A stretch of DNA of 64,000 bases, taken from positions 1 to 64,000 of the forward strand of contig JAUQPD010000016.1 in the NCBI GenBank assembly GCA_030550555.1. The letters run 5' to 3'. A program made the translations under genes and the position numbers. Within the stretch, counting starts at the first letter, position 1, and every line of letters starts with the position of its first letter. Of the stretch, positions 47,474-57,794 are shown one piece after another. The stretch comes from Thermodesulfobacteriota bacterium. GTDB lineage: Bacteria > Desulfobacterota > Thermodesulfobacteria > Thermodesulfobacteriales > Thermodesulfobacteriaceae. Below the pieces are notes generated by a model that was not told the origin of the DNA, made no database searches, and saw nothing but the letters and a program-made list of their open reading frames with translations.

Positions 47474-47833
47474 CTACTTAGGAAGAACTTCAATCTTAGA
47501 GGTTACTTGAGAGCCTTTATCTCCGAAGATGATAATTTCGTAAACTCCAGGCTTTGCAAAGGCAGGAAAGGCGGTCTCCACTTCAAAGGTTCCATTACTA
47601 TCAGTTTTTATTTGGTCAACTCTTGCAGTGCCAAGCCCTACAATTTCATGCTCTGAAAGCCTTAAGATGATCTCAATACCTTCTTCAGGTTTAAACCCTG
47701 ATCCACGAATAACGAGCCTCTCCTCGGGTTTACCCTTAGGGGGATTCAGATTTATTTGCTGAGCAAAGCTTAAGCTATATAGAAGACCTAAGGTAAGAAA
47801 AAGTAAAGATAGTCCCTTCCATCTCATATGCAA
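47474..47833 (-). CDS. Secreted IPT/Ig-like domain protein in the TRAP operon
   Basis: 119 residues: signal peptide (LSLLFLTLGLLYSLSFAQ) and one compact beta-sandwich with LVIRGSGFKPEEGIEIILRLSE...KTDSNGTFEVETAFP...PGVYEIIIFGDKGS, the pattern of IPT/TIG or carboxypeptidase-regulatory-like folds. Encoded between the TAXI receptor and permease, five bases from the latter, so it may assist substrate delivery. Family not identified. Confidence 0.7.
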   Translation of the reverse strand: MHMRWKGLSLLFLTLGLLYSLSFAQQINLNPPKGKPEERLVIRGSGFKPEEGIEIILRLSEHEIVGLGTARVDQIKTDSNGTFEVETAFPAFAKPGVYEIIIFGDKGSQVTSKIEVLPK

Positions 47834-47863
47834 CCTCCTTATTTGGCGTGTTTAGTAGATTTA

Positions 47864-48871
47864 TTATCTTTTCATCTCAGGTGGAATGAGATGATCTGGC
47901 AGTTTACAGCCGATTTCTCTGTAAAATCTAACTGCACCGCTGTGAAGAGGCACTCTCAGGTACTTTACAGTCATTCCACACATATCCTCAAATTGTCCTT
48001 CTTTGAGAGTGGGATTAGTGGCAACAATTTCTTTTCTGTGGTTGTATACCGCCTTTACAATCTTGTAGACAACATCTTCAGGAACATCTTTGTCAACAAA
48101 GTCTGCAACTACATAGGCCAGGCTGAGTTGAGGTGATTTAACAGCTTTGAAAAGGCCTGCTGGAATGGTAATTGTCAGCCCCTGCCCAGGGTAGACTTTA
48201 TTGAATCTATCTATCATTTCCTTTGTTATTGGTAGAATCTTAATATCCATTGTAGATTCAAGCTCTAATATAGCTGCATCTTTAAATCCTGCTTTGAACC
48301 AGGCCTTGACTGCACCAGATTTCATGGCATCAACACTTGCTCCAATTCCCATCATTTTATAGTTAGGCTTTACTTCTAAGGCTTTAAAGAAGAGATCAAC
48401 AAGTCTACCTGAGGTGGTGCCAGGATTCATGGCAAAGGGCACTCCATTTAGGTCATAGACGCTATTTATGCCAGCCTTTGCATTAACGACAATATGAATT
48501 GGAGTAATGTATCCACCCCAGAGAGCTCTAAGATTGGGATTTGCTTTTCCCTGAAAATCAATAATTCCCATGTAGTTAGCATATCCTGCTGAGGCATCAG
48601 CAGGCCCTATATGAATTGCCTTTCTCTGAAGTCTCGAAAGATTTTCAAGATAACCACCAGTCTCAACAACTACTACCTCTATCTCACCTGGATAGGCCCT
48701 ATTTACTACCCTTGCCATAGCAACAGTGTTAGCATAAAGTCCAGAACGAACAGAAGTAGCTCCCCACTTGATATAATACTTCTTTGCCAAGGCCTCACTA
48801 ATAGATACAAAAATAAAGGACAACATGGATAACAAAATACTAAGTTTGACAACTAATCCCTTTAAACACAT
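47864..48871 (-). CDS. TAXI-type TRAP substrate-binding protein
   Basis: About 335 residues. Signal peptide then KYYIKWGATSVRSGLYANTVAMARVVNR, VVVVETGGYLENLSRLQRKAIHIGPADASAGYAN and GVPFAMNPGTTSGRLVDLFFKAL, typical of the TAXI family (glutamate/organic acid receptors). The ATG at 48871 is selected because GAGGAGGGAGGGC stands before it; the track's 48931 start adds a basic stretch incompatible with a signal. Confidence 0.92.
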   Translation of the reverse strand: MCLKGLVVKLSILLSMLSFIFVSISEALAKKYYIKWGATSVRSGLYANTVAMARVVNRAYPGEIEVVVVETGGYLENLSRLQRKAIHIGPADASAGYANYMGIIDFQGKANPNLRALWGGYITPIHIVVNAKAGINSVYDLNGVPFAMNPGTTSGRLVDLFFKALEVKPNYKMMGIGASVDAMKSGAVKAWFKAGFKDAAILELESTMDIKILPITKEMIDRFNKVYPGQGLTITIPAGLFKAVKSPQLSLAYVVADFVDKDVPEDVVYKIVKAVYNHRKEIVATNPTLKEGQFEDMCGMTVKYLRVPLHSGAVRFYREIGCKLPDHLIPPEMKR

Positions 48872-48890
48872 CCTGCCCTCCCTCCTCTTC

Positions 48891-50297
48891 TTATAGTTTT
48901 CGTAAATCTGGCTTTTTCCTAATATATTCAATAATAGCTTTTGAAATTGCAGATACTACACGTCGATCAAAGACACTTGGAATAATGTATTCCTCATTTA
49001 ATTCTTCATCTTTTATGACATGGGCAAGGGCCTTTGCGGATTCTAAAAAGATGTCTTCATCAATTTTTTTGGCCTTTGCCTCAAGAAGGCCTTTAAACAG
49101 TCCTGGAAAAGCAAGGGCATTGTTTATCTGATTAGGATAGTCGGATCTACCAGTTGCTAGAATTCTTACATGGGGCATTGCGAGAGTTGGATCAATTTCA
49201 GGATCGGGATTGGCAAGGGCAAAGACCACTCTATCTTTATTCATAGATAAAAGGTCATCAAGAGAGAGAATATTAGGACCAGATAGCCCTATAAAGATGT
49301 CTGCTCCCTTGATTGCAGATGACAAGGAGCCTTTTATATTTTCTGGGTTTGTCAGCTCAGCAATTTCACTCTTATAGGGATTCATATTTTCAGTTCTTCC
49401 ACGATATATGGTTCCATAAGTATCGCAAAGTATAATATTCTCAGCCCCATGGCGTAGGAGTAGCTTTGCAGTGGCAATACCTGATGCTCCAGCACCAGAT
49501 ATGACAATCTTTAGATCCTTCAACCGTTTCTTTAAAATTCTCTCAACATTAATAAGACCAGCGAGAACTACAATTGCAGTTCCATGTTGATCGTCATGCA
49601 CAACAGGGATATCTAACTCTTGGCGGAGCCTCTTTTCAATCTCAAAACATCTGGGAGCAGAGATATCCTCAAGATTAATTCCCCCAAAGACAGGAGATAT
49701 GTATTTGACTGTCTCAACGAAAGTCTCAATTATCTGAGTGCCAATAGCAAGAGGAAAGGCATCGATATTGGCAAGCTCCTTAAAGAGCATACATTTTCCT
49801 TCCATCACAGGTAGAGAAGGAATAGGCCCAAGATTCCCAAGCCCCAACACCGCAGAACCATCAGTGATTACTGCTACAGTGTGGCCTTTAATTGTATATC
49901 TGTAGGCGTCTTCAGGATGTTCCTTAAGGTGCTTGCAGATCCTCGCTACACCAGGTGTATAAACACGAGCTAGGTCCTCATAATTGATTATTGAGACCTT
50001 GTTCTGTATGGATATCTTTCCACCTTCGTGAATTTGAAAGGTTCTATCAACTACTCTTAAGACCTTTATATCACCTAATTTTTTTAGTCTTCTAACGATT
50101 TCTTTTTCGTGTTCCTCACCCTTTGTATTAATAGTAATGTCTCTAATGACTTTATCCTTTTCTACTTTTACTATTTGGATATCACGAATGTCCCCATCAG
50201 CACTTGCAATAACCTGAGCTATACGGGCAAAATTACCAACAACATTAGGAATCTCTAATCTGACCGTTACTGAGTAACCAGGACTTTGACGCCCCAT
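48891..50297 (-). CDS. NAD(P)-dependent malic enzyme with N-terminal ACT domain
   Basis: 468 residues. ACT domain about 5-90 (VTVRLEIPNVVGNFARIAQVIASADGDIRDIQIV), then the malic enzyme core VYTPGVARICKHL, DGSAVLGLGNLGPIPSLPVMEGK, VHDDQHGTAIVVLAGL and the NAD site ISGAGASGIATAKLLL. Decarboxylates malate to pyruvate. The ACT domain suggests amino-acid control. The track's start at 50333 abuts the -10 box, so the MGRQSPGYS start at 50297 is used. Confidence 0.92.
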   Translation of the reverse strand: MGRQSPGYSVTVRLEIPNVVGNFARIAQVIASADGDIRDIQIVKVEKDKVIRDITINTKGEEHEKEIVRRLKKLGDIKVLRVVDRTFQIHEGGKISIQNKVSIINYEDLARVYTPGVARICKHLKEHPEDAYRYTIKGHTVAVITDGSAVLGLGNLGPIPSLPVMEGKCMLFKELANIDAFPLAIGTQIIETFVETVKYISPVFGGINLEDISAPRCFEIEKRLRQELDIPVVHDDQHGTAIVVLAGLINVERILKKRLKDLKIVISGAGASGIATAKLLLRHGAENIILCDTYGTIYRGRTENMNPYKSEIAELTNPENIKGSLSSAIKGADIFIGLSGPNILSLDDLLSMNKDRVVFALANPDPEIDPTLAMPHVRILATGRSDYPNQINNALAFPGLFKGLLEAKAKKIDEDIFLESAKALAHVIKDEELNEEYIIPSVFDRRVVSAISKAIIEYIRKKPDLRKL

Positions 50298-50333
50298 AAC
50301 TAAAAGCAGATAAAATATCTTCGAATAAATCAT

Positions 50334-50342
50334 ATTATACCA
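50334..50342 (-). promoter_or_regulatory. Extended -10 promoter of malic enzyme gene
   Basis: TGGTATAAT (TGn plus perfect TATAAT) on the minus strand, immediately before the ORF-track start codon. Transcription would begin inside that proposed start, giving a leader of about 30 bases to ATG 50297. Confidence 0.6.
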
Positions 50343-50448
50343 TTAAATGGTTTAAAAATTTACGTAAGTGAAAAATTTCCCATATAAAGAATAAATAATT
50401 CCTCCTTTTTAGGTATCTATGGGTAGTTCATTTTCTGTGTTTTGGGGT

Positions 50449-50454
50449 TAAAAT
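50449..50454 (+). promoter_or_regulatory. -10 box of the sdh/frd operon
   Basis: TAAAAT nine bases before the sdhA ATG; no convincing -35 and no ribosome site. A leader of only a few bases is implied. Confidence 0.4.
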
Positions 50455-50463
50455 TTATGCGTT

Positions 50464-52197
50464 ATGGAGGAGAAGAGGCATTATTTTGATGTAGTAGTTA
50501 TTGGTTCTGGGCTTGCAGGACTTAGGGCGAGCATTGAGGCGGTAAAGGTGGGATCGGTTGCAGTCTTAACTAAGCTCTATCCTACTAGGTCACATTCTAC
50601 TGCTGCCCAGGGAGGCATTGGTGCAGCTCTTGGAAATGAAGAACCAGATGACCCCGCGTGGCATACCTTTGACACTGTAAAAGGAAGCGATTATCTCGGT
50701 GATCAGGATGCCATAGAGCTAATGTGTTATGAAGCTATCCCCACGGTTATAGAACTTGAGCACATGGGAGTTCCCTTTTCCAGGACACCTGAGGGTAAGA
50801 TAGCCCAGAGGCGTTTTGGAGGACACACAAAGCATTTTGGGGCAGAGCCGGTAAGAAGGGCCTGTTACTCTGCTGATAGAACCGGGCATGCTGTTCTTTT
50901 TGCCCTCTTTGAACAGGCTAATCGCCTGGGTGTAAGGTTTTTTGAAGAGTGCCAAGTCCTGGACATTGTAATTGAAGATAACAAAGTGCAGGGGATCATA
51001 GCCCTTGAGTTAAAGAGTGGAATCCTCCATATTTTTGAGGCAAAAGCGGTAGTCGTTGCGGTTGGCGGTTTTGGAAGGCTCTTCAAAGTAACTTCAAATG
51101 CCCTTGCAAGCACTGGTGAGTGTCTCAGTATGCTCTTTGAGCAAGGGGTCCCTCTTGAGGATATGGAATTCTTTCAGTTCCATCCAACAGGAATCTATGG
51201 TCTTGGAATCCTTATCACTGAAGGGGCAAGAGGAGAAGGGGGGATTTTGATCAATGGTCTTGGCGAACGGTTTATGGAAAAATATGCCCCTACACTTAAG
51301 GATCTCGCTCCAAGAGATGTCGTTGCAAGAGCTATGCTACAAGAAATCAGAGAGGGTAGGGGAATCAATGGCAAAGATTATGTTTACTTAGACTTAAGAC
51401 ATATCCCAAGAGAAATCATTGAAAAAAGACTGCCTGAAATAAGCTCTTTCTGTAAGATCTATCTTGGAATTGATCCTGCAGAGGCTCCAATACCAGTTGC
51501 TCCAACTGCCCATTATGCTATGGGTGGGATCCCAACGGATATCCATGGCAGGGTCAGAGCTGATATCGGGGAAACCTTTATTGAAGGACTCTATTCTGCT
51601 GGAGAATGTGCCTGTGTTTCAGTGCATGGAGCAAATAGACTTGGCTGTAATTCCCTACTTGATACACTTGTGTTCGGAAGACAGGCAGGTAAACATATTG
51701 TGCAAAACTTTAAGGACCTCACCAAAGGCTCAGTTCCAAGGGCCCGTATCGAGAGAGTGAAAGACATGATCAAAGACTTTATAAATAGAAAAGGAAAAGA
51801 GAGGCTCTCAAACCTCAGAGAGGAACTTCAGGAGGTAATGACAACCTACTGTTCAGTCTTTAGAGATGAAGAGGGCTTAAAAAGGGCAATAGAGTCTATT
51901 AGGGACCTTCGCGAGAGGTTCAAATACATATCTCTACGGGATAGTTCACTCATTTTTAACCAGGAACTCCTGAATGCCTTTGAGCTTTATCATATGTTTA
52001 ATTTAGCAGAAGTTATAGCACAATCCGCTCTTATGAGAACTGAAAGTAGAGGTGCCCACTATAGGGTGGATTTCCCAAGTAGAGATGATGAGGCCTGGCT
52101 AAAACACACCTTTGCCTTTAAAAGGGGAGAAGAGATTGTCTTTAAATATAGACCCGTAATGATCACCAAATTTACACCTCAGGAGAGGAAATTTTAG
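50464..52197 (+). CDS. sdhA: Succinate dehydrogenase/fumarate reductase flavoprotein subunit
   Basis: 577 residues. FAD site [16 protein letters not shown], covalent flavin His in [11 protein letters not shown], active-site motifs [28 protein letters not shown] and [19 protein letters not shown]. Interconverts succinate and fumarate. Operon order A-B-C-D. Direction cannot be set from sequence; in a sulfur-reducing or disproportionating thermophile either is possible. Confidence 0.94.
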   Translation: MEEKRHYFDVVVIGSGLAGLRASIEAVKVGSVAVLTKLYPTRSHSTAAQGGIGAALGNEEPDDPAWHTFDTVKGSDYLGDQDAIELMCYEAIPTVIELEHMGVPFSRTPEGKIAQRRFGGHTKHFGAEPVRRACYSADRTGHAVLFALFEQANRLGVRFFEECQVLDIVIEDNKVQGIIALELKSGILHIFEAKAVVVAVGGFGRLFKVTSNALASTGECLSMLFEQGVPLEDMEFFQFHPTGIYGLGILITEGARGEGGILINGLGERFMEKYAPTLKDLAPRDVVARAMLQEIREGRGINGKDYVYLDLRHIPREIIEKRLPEISSFCKIYLGIDPAEAPIPVAPTAHYAMGGIPTDIHGRVRADIGETFIEGLYSAGECACVSVHGANRLGCNSLLDTLVFGRQAGKHIVQNFKDLTKGSVPRARIERVKDMIKDFINRKGKERLSNLREELQEVMTTYCSVFRDEEGLKRAIESIRDLRERFKYISLRDSSLIFNQELLNAFELYHMFNLAEVIAQSALMRTESRGAHYRVDFPSRDDEAWLKHTFAFKRGEEIVFKYRPVMITKFTPQERKF

Positions 52198-52204
52198 TTC
52201 CTCT

Positions 52205-52924
52205 ATGGAAGAGAAAGTCTACATTTTTCGTATAAAAAGATTTAATCCTCAGAGTGGGCCTGAAAGCTATTTTCAGGACTTTGAGATAGTTCTCAGCGAA
52301 TATGAGAGAGTCCTTGATGGATTGCTCAAGATCCAAAGCGAATTAGATCCATCTCTTGCCTTTCGTAGATCCTGTGCCCACGGGATATGTGGTTCTTGTG
52401 CAATGCGAATTAATAAGAAAAATCGCCTTGCCTGTCAAACCTTAGTAAAGGAGCTCCCTAAAGTTATTACCATTGAGCCTCTTCCTGGGCTTCCTGTGAT
52501 TAAAGATCTTGTAGTAGATATGGACCCTTTCTTTGAAAAGATAGCTGAGGTCATGCCCTATCTCATAAATCGGGACCCTCCTCCTGAAAGAGAACGCCTT
52601 CAAAGACCTGAGGACCAGGAAAAAATCCTTGAAGCCATAACATGCATACTCTGTGGCTGTTGCACTACTTCCTGTCCTGTCTATCAGCAATCAAAGGATT
52701 ACATAGGGCCATCAGCACTTCTTCGAGCCTACAGATTTATCTTCGACACAAGAGATCAGGCAGGCAAGGAAAGGCTCGAGCGCATCACTTCCAAAATAGG
52801 CCTCTTTCACTGCCACAGTGCTCTCAAGTGTCTCAATGCTTGTCCCAAAGGGATTGACCTTCCCGCTCACATTTTCAAACTCAAAAAACTTGCTCTCAAG
52901 ACCGCAATTAGGAGGAAAGACTAA
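52205..52924 (+). CDS. sdhB: Succinate dehydrogenase/fumarate reductase iron-sulfur subunit
   Basis: 239 residues. [2Fe-2S] ligands in RRSCAHGICGSCAMRIN and LACQTL; [4Fe-4S] and [3Fe-4S] ligands in CILCGCCTTSCPVY and CHSALKCLNACPKGI. Carries electrons from the flavin to the membrane anchor. Seven bases after sdhA; one-base overlap (TAATG) with the next gene. Confidence 0.95.
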   Translation: MEEKVYIFRIKRFNPQSGPESYFQDFEIVLSEYERVLDGLLKIQSELDPSLAFRRSCAHGICGSCAMRINKKNRLACQTLVKELPKVITIEPLPGLPVIKDLVVDMDPFFEKIAEVMPYLINRDPPPERERLQRPEDQEKILEAITCILCGCCTTSCPVYQQSKDYIGPSALLRAYRFIFDTRDQAGKERLERITSKIGLFHCHSALKCLNACPKGIDLPAHIFKLKKLALKTAIRRKD

Positions 52925-53232
52925 TGTTCCTTCTTCATCGCCTCTCAGGTATCCTCCTTTTCCTTTTTATTCTTATTCACATCTCAACTACAAATAAACT
53001 CAAAAATGATACTACAAACGAATTTTACTATTTTCTAAAGAGCATACCTTTTATAAACTTTTTTGAGTATATATTGATTCTTCTTGTTCTTATTCATACT
53101 TGTCTTGGTATTAGAATTCTTCTACTTGAATCAGAACTTGTATCTGCAAGAAATATTAATGTTAATATAGCTATTATTGTCCTATTTTTTATTCTTTCTT
53201 TGCTGATTTTAATTTTAGGTGACTTTTTATGA
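52924..53232 (+). CDS. sdhC: Sdh/Frd membrane anchor subunit C
   Basis: 102 residues, three transmembrane helices. HRLSGILLFLFILIH supplies a quinone-site/haem-type start; a second His lies in VLIHTCLGIR. Overlaps sdhB by one base and sdhD by four. Confidence 0.85.
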   Translation: MFLLHRLSGILLFLFILIHISTTNKLKNDTTNEFYYFLKSIPFINFFEYILILLVLIHTCLGIRILLLESELVSARNINVNIAIIVLFFILSLLILILGDFL

Positions 53233-53546
53233 TTAGTGTTTGGCTCTGGTTCTTGCATAGAATTACTGGTTTTCTCTTAATTTTTTTCTTGCTTCTACAC
53301 ATATTATATTTTCATGTCCTTGAAAATGGTTATAGTGCCTCTGAAATTGAAAATAGACTTAACTCAACAAAATGGAAAACTTTTTATCTCTTGTTTCTCT
53401 TTTCTGCAATCTACCATGGAAGCTATGGTATGGTTACAATAATAAGAGAATATTTTAATAAATCTAAAGTCCTATATATTTTTTATTTTCTCATATTTGT
53501 TGCAATTTTATATATGTTATTCTTTGGATTGTCCTTTATTTTTTAG
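53229..53546 (+). CDS. sdhD: Sdh/Frd membrane anchor subunit D
   Basis: 105 residues, three transmembrane helices. HRITGFLLIFFLLLH resembles the start of SdhC, and a second His is in AIYHGSYG. Completes a four-subunit complex; two candidate haem b ligands per subunit are present. Confidence 0.85.
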   Translation: MISVWLWFLHRITGFLLIFFLLLHILYFHVLENGYSASEIENRLNSTKWKTFYLLFLFSAIYHGSYGMVTIIREYFNKSKVLYIFYFLIFVAILYMLFFGLSFIF

Positions 53547-53594
53547 GCTTTAATAATAAGAATTCTGAAAGTGACTACATACTCACCTTTTTGT

Positions 53595-53624
53595 GCATGG
53601 GACTAATATGCTTTTTATTTTTTT
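53595..53624 (+). terminator. Weak terminator after sdhD
   Basis: Short stem GCAT/ATGC with a nine-base loop, followed by TTTTTATTTTTTT. The stem is weak; the T-run is strong. Confidence 0.35.
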
Positions 53625-53638
53625 GATGTCTTAGCTTC

Positions 53639-53667
53639 TTGAAAGTTCAGATAATCGAAATTATTCT
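53639..53667 (+). promoter_or_regulatory. Promoter of B12-radical SAM gene
   Basis: TTGAAA, 17 bases, TATTCT, about 60 bases before the GTG start. Confidence 0.5.
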
Positions 53668-53726
53668 AAATGATGTAAAAATTGGGGTATGTAATAAATT
53701 CTTAAATTAGTATCTGGTCGTAAAAG

Positions 53727-55025
53727 GTGAGAAAGGCCCTTGTATTCTATCATAGGCGAGAAAATCGTTATAGTTTTAATGCCTTGCTCGGTGCTGTTGA
53801 GGAGTTTTTGCTGGAGGGTCCCTATAGGGATTCGGTTTTCTTTCCAAAGAATCAAGTGGAGTTATTAAGGCTTCTTCAAGAAATTGATGCAAGTTACAAA
53901 GAGGTCTTTCTGTTTATTTCCTTTTTTACAACTCAGTTTTGGGAGATAAGGAGTCTATTAGAGAAACTTAAGAATTTGAGGGGGCCTTTTAGGTTAATCA
54001 AGGTTGCTGGTGGACCTCATGCTTCCGCACTACCTCAAGAGACACTCCTTATGGGTTTTGACTTTGTCCTTATAGGAGAAGGTGAGAAGACCTTTTTGAC
54101 TTTTCTTAGAGACTATGTGCAGGATGGAGGAGAACTGCCAGATAGAGGACTTGCCTATTGGTCTGAAGGAAGGATTGTGCGAACATCTAAATCTGAGATG
54201 GTTGATTTAGACCAATACCCTCCATTTTCCTTGCGACTAAACAAAATAGGACCTCTTGAGATCACAAGAGGTTGTCCCTTTCTCTGTAAATATTGTCAAA
54301 CCCCAAGGCTCTTTGGTGCCAAGGTACGCCATCGTTCCCTTGAGAAAATTTTCTTCTACGCAGAAGCTCTACTGAAACGGGGAATTAGAGATCTTCGTTT
54401 TATCACTCCGAATGCCTTTTCCTACGGCTCTCCAGATGGAAGGGAGCTCAATCTTCCACATCTTACAGAGCTATTAAGAGGGCTATCATCTCTTACGAGA
54501 ATCCATGGGGGTAGAATATTTTTTGGAACTTTTCCCTCTGAGGTAAGACCAGAACATGTAACTGAGGAGACCCTGAATTTGATAAAGACCTATTGTGCCA
54601 ATGACAGTCTTGTAATTGGTGCTCAAACAGGAAGTGAAAGACTGCTTAAAGTGCTACAAAGAGGACACACAGTTGAGGACGTAAGACGAGCTGTGATTCT
54701 TACTCACAAGGCAGGTCTAAAGGCAAAAGTGGATTTCATCTTTGGACTTCCAGGGGAGACTGAAGAGGACCTAAAAGAGAGCATAAGCTTTATGGAAGAA
54801 TTAGCAAGTATGGGAGCAGTAATACATGCCCACACCTTTATGCCCCTTCCTCAGACCCCATTCATGTATAAACCAGCAGGAAAAGTATCAAAAGAAATCT
54901 TTGAATTCATAAGGAAATACCTACCGAAGGGACAAGTCTTTGGCCTTTGGGAGAAGCAGATGTCCCTTGCAGGTGAAATGGAGAAACTTTATAAGTCACA
55001 CCTTAGGAAAAGACTATTACCTTGA
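53727..55025 (+). CDS. B12-binding/radical SAM protein (TIGR04013 type)
   Basis: 432 residues. N-terminal cobalamin-binding-like domain (VAGGPHASALPQETLLMGFDFVLIGEGE), then a radical SAM core with GCPFLCKYCQTPRLFG (CxxxCxxC) and VDFIFGLPGETEEDLKESI. Related to archaeal/Thermodesulfobacterial proteins of unknown reaction. GTG start with AAAAG before it. Not similar enough to the 23.7-kb protein to be a duplicate. Confidence 0.88.
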   Translation: MRKALVFYHRRENRYSFNALLGAVEEFLLEGPYRDSVFFPKNQVELLRLLQEIDASYKEVFLFISFFTTQFWEIRSLLEKLKNLRGPFRLIKVAGGPHASALPQETLLMGFDFVLIGEGEKTFLTFLRDYVQDGGELPDRGLAYWSEGRIVRTSKSEMVDLDQYPPFSLRLNKIGPLEITRGCPFLCKYCQTPRLFGAKVRHRSLEKIFFYAEALLKRGIRDLRFITPNAFSYGSPDGRELNLPHLTELLRGLSSLTRIHGGRIFFGTFPSEVRPEHVTEETLNLIKTYCANDSLVIGAQTGSERLLKVLQRGHTVEDVRRAVILTHKAGLKAKVDFIFGLPGETEEDLKESISFMEELASMGAVIHAHTFMPLPQTPFMYKPAGKVSKEIFEFIRKYLPKGQVFGLWEKQMSLAGEMEKLYKSHLRKRLLP

Positions 55026-55049
55026 AAAAGCCAACCTGAGTGATAACAT
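55022..55049 (+). promoter_or_regulatory. Promoter of the emrA/emrB-like genes
   Basis: TTGAAA, 16 bases, TGATAACAT (extended -10), 45 bases before the HlyD-like ATG. Confidence 0.45.
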
Positions 55050-55093
55050 CAAGACATTAAAAAACTCATAAGTTTCTTCTGAGGTTTTGCAAT

Positions 55094-56221
55094 ATGAACA
55101 GAAGAATTGGTATTTATTTCCTGATTGGTATTATTCTAATTTTTTTAGGGCTTTTTGTTTACTACATTTGGTATAGGCATAACTATGTAACAACTGATGC
55201 TATTTTTGTTCAAGCAGACCGTATGATTTATGTAAGTTTTACAAAAGTCAATGGAAGAATAATTAAATTATACAAGCGTGAGGGGGAGAGGGTAGAGGAA
55301 GGAGAAATTTTAGCGGAGTTAGAGCCAAGGGATTATTTTATTCGTTTAAGGCAGGTTGAGGAGGAACTTGGACGAATTGATGCAGAAAAGAGGTCACTAA
55401 TATTAAATCGGGAGAGGTTATCGCAGGAGCTACAGCTTCGTTTAGATCAAACAAGACGACAAATAGAGGCTATTAGAAATCGTCGCGAGGCTAAGAAATA
55501 TCAGATTGATGCGGTAAAAGCAAGGCTTGAGCTGATAAGAAAGGATAGGGAACGTCTCCAGAGGCTTTATCAGGAGGGTTTGATTTCCCTTAGAGATCTC
55601 GAATTAAAGGAGACTGAGGAGAGGGAGCTTGGGGATCAGTTAAGAGGGCTTTTAGCTGAATACACAGCGATGGAAAAGGATATTGAGGTCTTAGAGAGGA
55701 CTCTTCAAATTCTTGAAAATGAGTTCTATGCAGTGAAGGCCCTTCAGGCACAGGTTGAAGCCCTAAGATTTCAAAAGGGAGTCGTGATGGAGAAGAGGTC
55801 TGAGGCAGAGCTTTTTGTGGAATATACTGTTTTAAGGAGTCCTCTAAGGGGATACATTGCCAAGAAATTCCATTCAGAAGGGGACGTAGTTGGACCTGGG
55901 GAGCCAATCTATGCCATAGTTGATCCTGAGAGTTTTTACATTCTTGTTCTTCTTGAAGAGACAAAGCTGAGTGGGGTTACCAAAGGAGCAAGAGCAAAGA
56001 TAAAACTTGATGCCTATCCTGGAAAGACATGGGAGGGTGAGGTAGAGGAGATACTTCCTGCCTCTTCAGCAACTTTTGCCCTTGTGCCTAGGGATATCTC
56101 TGCAGGTGAGTTTACCAAACTTGCCCAGAGAATCCCAGTAAGGGTCAAAATCCTTTCCGGAGATCGGTCGCTACTTCGTGTGGGTCTCGGAGGCAGTATT
56201 GAAATAAAAAGAAGTCGTTAA
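55094..56221 (+). CDS. HlyD/EmrA-type membrane fusion protein
   Basis: 375 residues: one N-terminal helix, biotinyl-lipoyl-like halves (VNGRIIKLYKREGERVEEGEILAELEPRDY and LRSPLRGYIAKKFHSEGDVVGPGEPIYAIVD), and a long alpha-helical hairpin (about 75-205). Bridges the inner-membrane pump to an outer-membrane channel, not found in the window. Ten bases before the pump gene. Confidence 0.92.
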   Translation: MNRRIGIYFLIGIILIFLGLFVYYIWYRHNYVTTDAIFVQADRMIYVSFTKVNGRIIKLYKREGERVEEGEILAELEPRDYFIRLRQVEEELGRIDAEKRSLILNRERLSQELQLRLDQTRRQIEAIRNRREAKKYQIDAVKARLELIRKDRERLQRLYQEGLISLRDLELKETEERELGDQLRGLLAEYTAMEKDIEVLERTLQILENEFYAVKALQAQVEALRFQKGVVMEKRSEAELFVEYTVLRSPLRGYIAKKFHSEGDVVGPGEPIYAIVDPESFYILVLLEETKLSGVTKGARAKIKLDAYPGKTWEGEVEEILPASSATFALVPRDISAGEFTKLAQRIPVRVKILSGDRSLLRVGLGGSIEIKRSR

Positions 56222-56231
56222 AAGCCTTGCT

Positions 56232-57794
56232 ATGAATATTCAAGATTTTTACATCAATATCAATCCAAAAGAAAGGGCAATTATTACTGCAATTGTGATG
56301 GTTGGGTTTTTCATGGCAATTCTTGATACAACAATTGTTGATATTGTAGTGCCTAAAATGATGGGAGCTTTATCTACTGATCTCTATGGAGTGCAGTGGG
56401 TTATAACGAGCTATATGATGTCTGCAGCAACTGCTTTACTTTTCACTGAGAATTTTGCAAGATATATTGGCTATTCCTATACCTTTTTGATTGGGCTGGG
56501 AGTATTCACTGGTTCGAGTCTTTTGTGCGGAACAGCTCAGAACTTGTTGCAGATGATAATTTACAGGGTCCTTCAAGGAATAGGTGAGGCCTTTATTGCT
56601 GCTTCTGCTCAAACTATCCTTGTATCTGTATATCCACCTCAGAAAAGGGGCCTTGCGATGGGAATCTTTGGCTTAGGAGTAAGTTTTGCACCAGCCCTTG
56701 GTCCAACCCTCGGTGGTCTCATTACCGAATATATGAACTGGAGATGGATCTTCTTCATAAATATCCCAATAGGAATTATAAATCTCATAGCAGGGCTCAT
56801 CTTCCTTCCAAAGACTCTTGGTAGAGAGAGGATTTTCCATTTCAATTTCTTGAGTTACCTCTTCATAGCAACTGCAACTATTTCATTGTTAATTATGCTT
56901 TCAAAAGGACAGCAACTTGGTTGGTGGCAGTCAGACTTAATAGTAAAACTTCTTTTTATAAGCATTCTTAGTTTTGCCTTTTATTTTCTTTCTGAATTCA
57001 CCTCTAAAAAACCTCTCTTAGATCTTTCTATCTATAGAATTCCTGAATTTGGACTTCCAATGGGTATGCATTTTTTTGTTCTTGGCTTTGGGATGTACCA
57101 AATATTCTACCTATTACCACTTTACTATGAACACTTAAAGGGATTAACTACTTTTCAAGCAGGTGTCCATATCATGCATTTTGCCTTTTTTATTGGTACC
57201 TTTAGCATCATTTCAGGATATCTTTCTGATAGAATATCTCCCTCAATTATTCTCCTTTTTAGTTCACTCCTTTTTCTCTTTACTAGTTATTTTCTTATAC
57301 CACAGCTAAATTACTATACACCAACTTGGAAGGCAACACTTCTTACAATTCCTCTTGGCATTTCAATGGGAACCTTTTTTGCTCCTTTGACAGCTCTTTC
57401 AATTAGAAGTCTCGGTGAGAAAACAGGCCTTGGAGTAGTTCTTATGCACTATCAACGGTTTGTAGGAGGTTCCTTTGGAACTGCTATAGCAACCAACCAT
57501 CTTGAATATTATAAGAACGAAAATTTTTTGCGACTCACTGAAATACAAAATTACCATGTTGCTCACGAATTCCTTGAAAAGGGAACAGTTATAGCACAGA
57601 AATTCTTTCCAGAAGCCCTAGCAGAAAAGAAAATAAGGGCTTTGCTCTATAAGGCCCAATACCTTCAGGCTCTGAGCTGGTCTTTCCAGGCAACCTTTAA
57701 GGCTGTTGCCTTTTGGGGCCTAATAGGTATATCCTTTCTCTTTGCCTTCTTTTTACTCAAGTGGTTAAGAAGTTCTAAGCTTAAAAAGGGTTAG
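56232..57794 (+). CDS. DHA2-family drug:H+ antiporter (EmrB-like)
   Basis: 520 residues, about 14 transmembrane helices. Motifs: [18 protein letters not shown] (motif D1), [17 protein letters not shown], and [18 protein letters not shown] (antiporter motif C). Works with the HlyD protein upstream as a tripartite exporter of hydrophobic compounds. Its last four bases overlap convergent thiC. Confidence 0.92.
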   Translation: MNIQDFYININPKERAIITAIVMVGFFMAILDTTIVDIVVPKMMGALSTDLYGVQWVITSYMMSAATALLFTENFARYIGYSYTFLIGLGVFTGSSLLCGTAQNLLQMIIYRVLQGIGEAFIAASAQTILVSVYPPQKRGLAMGIFGLGVSFAPALGPTLGGLITEYMNWRWIFFINIPIGIINLIAGLIFLPKTLGRERIFHFNFLSYLFIATATISLLIMLSKGQQLGWWQSDLIVKLLFISILSFAFYFLSEFTSKKPLLDLSIYRIPEFGLPMGMHFFVLGFGMYQIFYLLPLYYEHLKGLTTFQAGVHIMHFAFFIGTFSIISGYLSDRISPSIILLFSSLLFLFTSYFLIPQLNYYTPTWKATLLTIPLGISMGTFFAPLTALSIRSLGEKTGLGVVLMHYQRFVGGSFGTAIATNHLEYYKNENFLRLTEIQNYHVAHEFLEKGTVIAQKFFPEALAEKKIRALLYKAQYLQALSWSFQATFKAVAFWGLIGISFLFAFFLLKWLRSSKLKKG

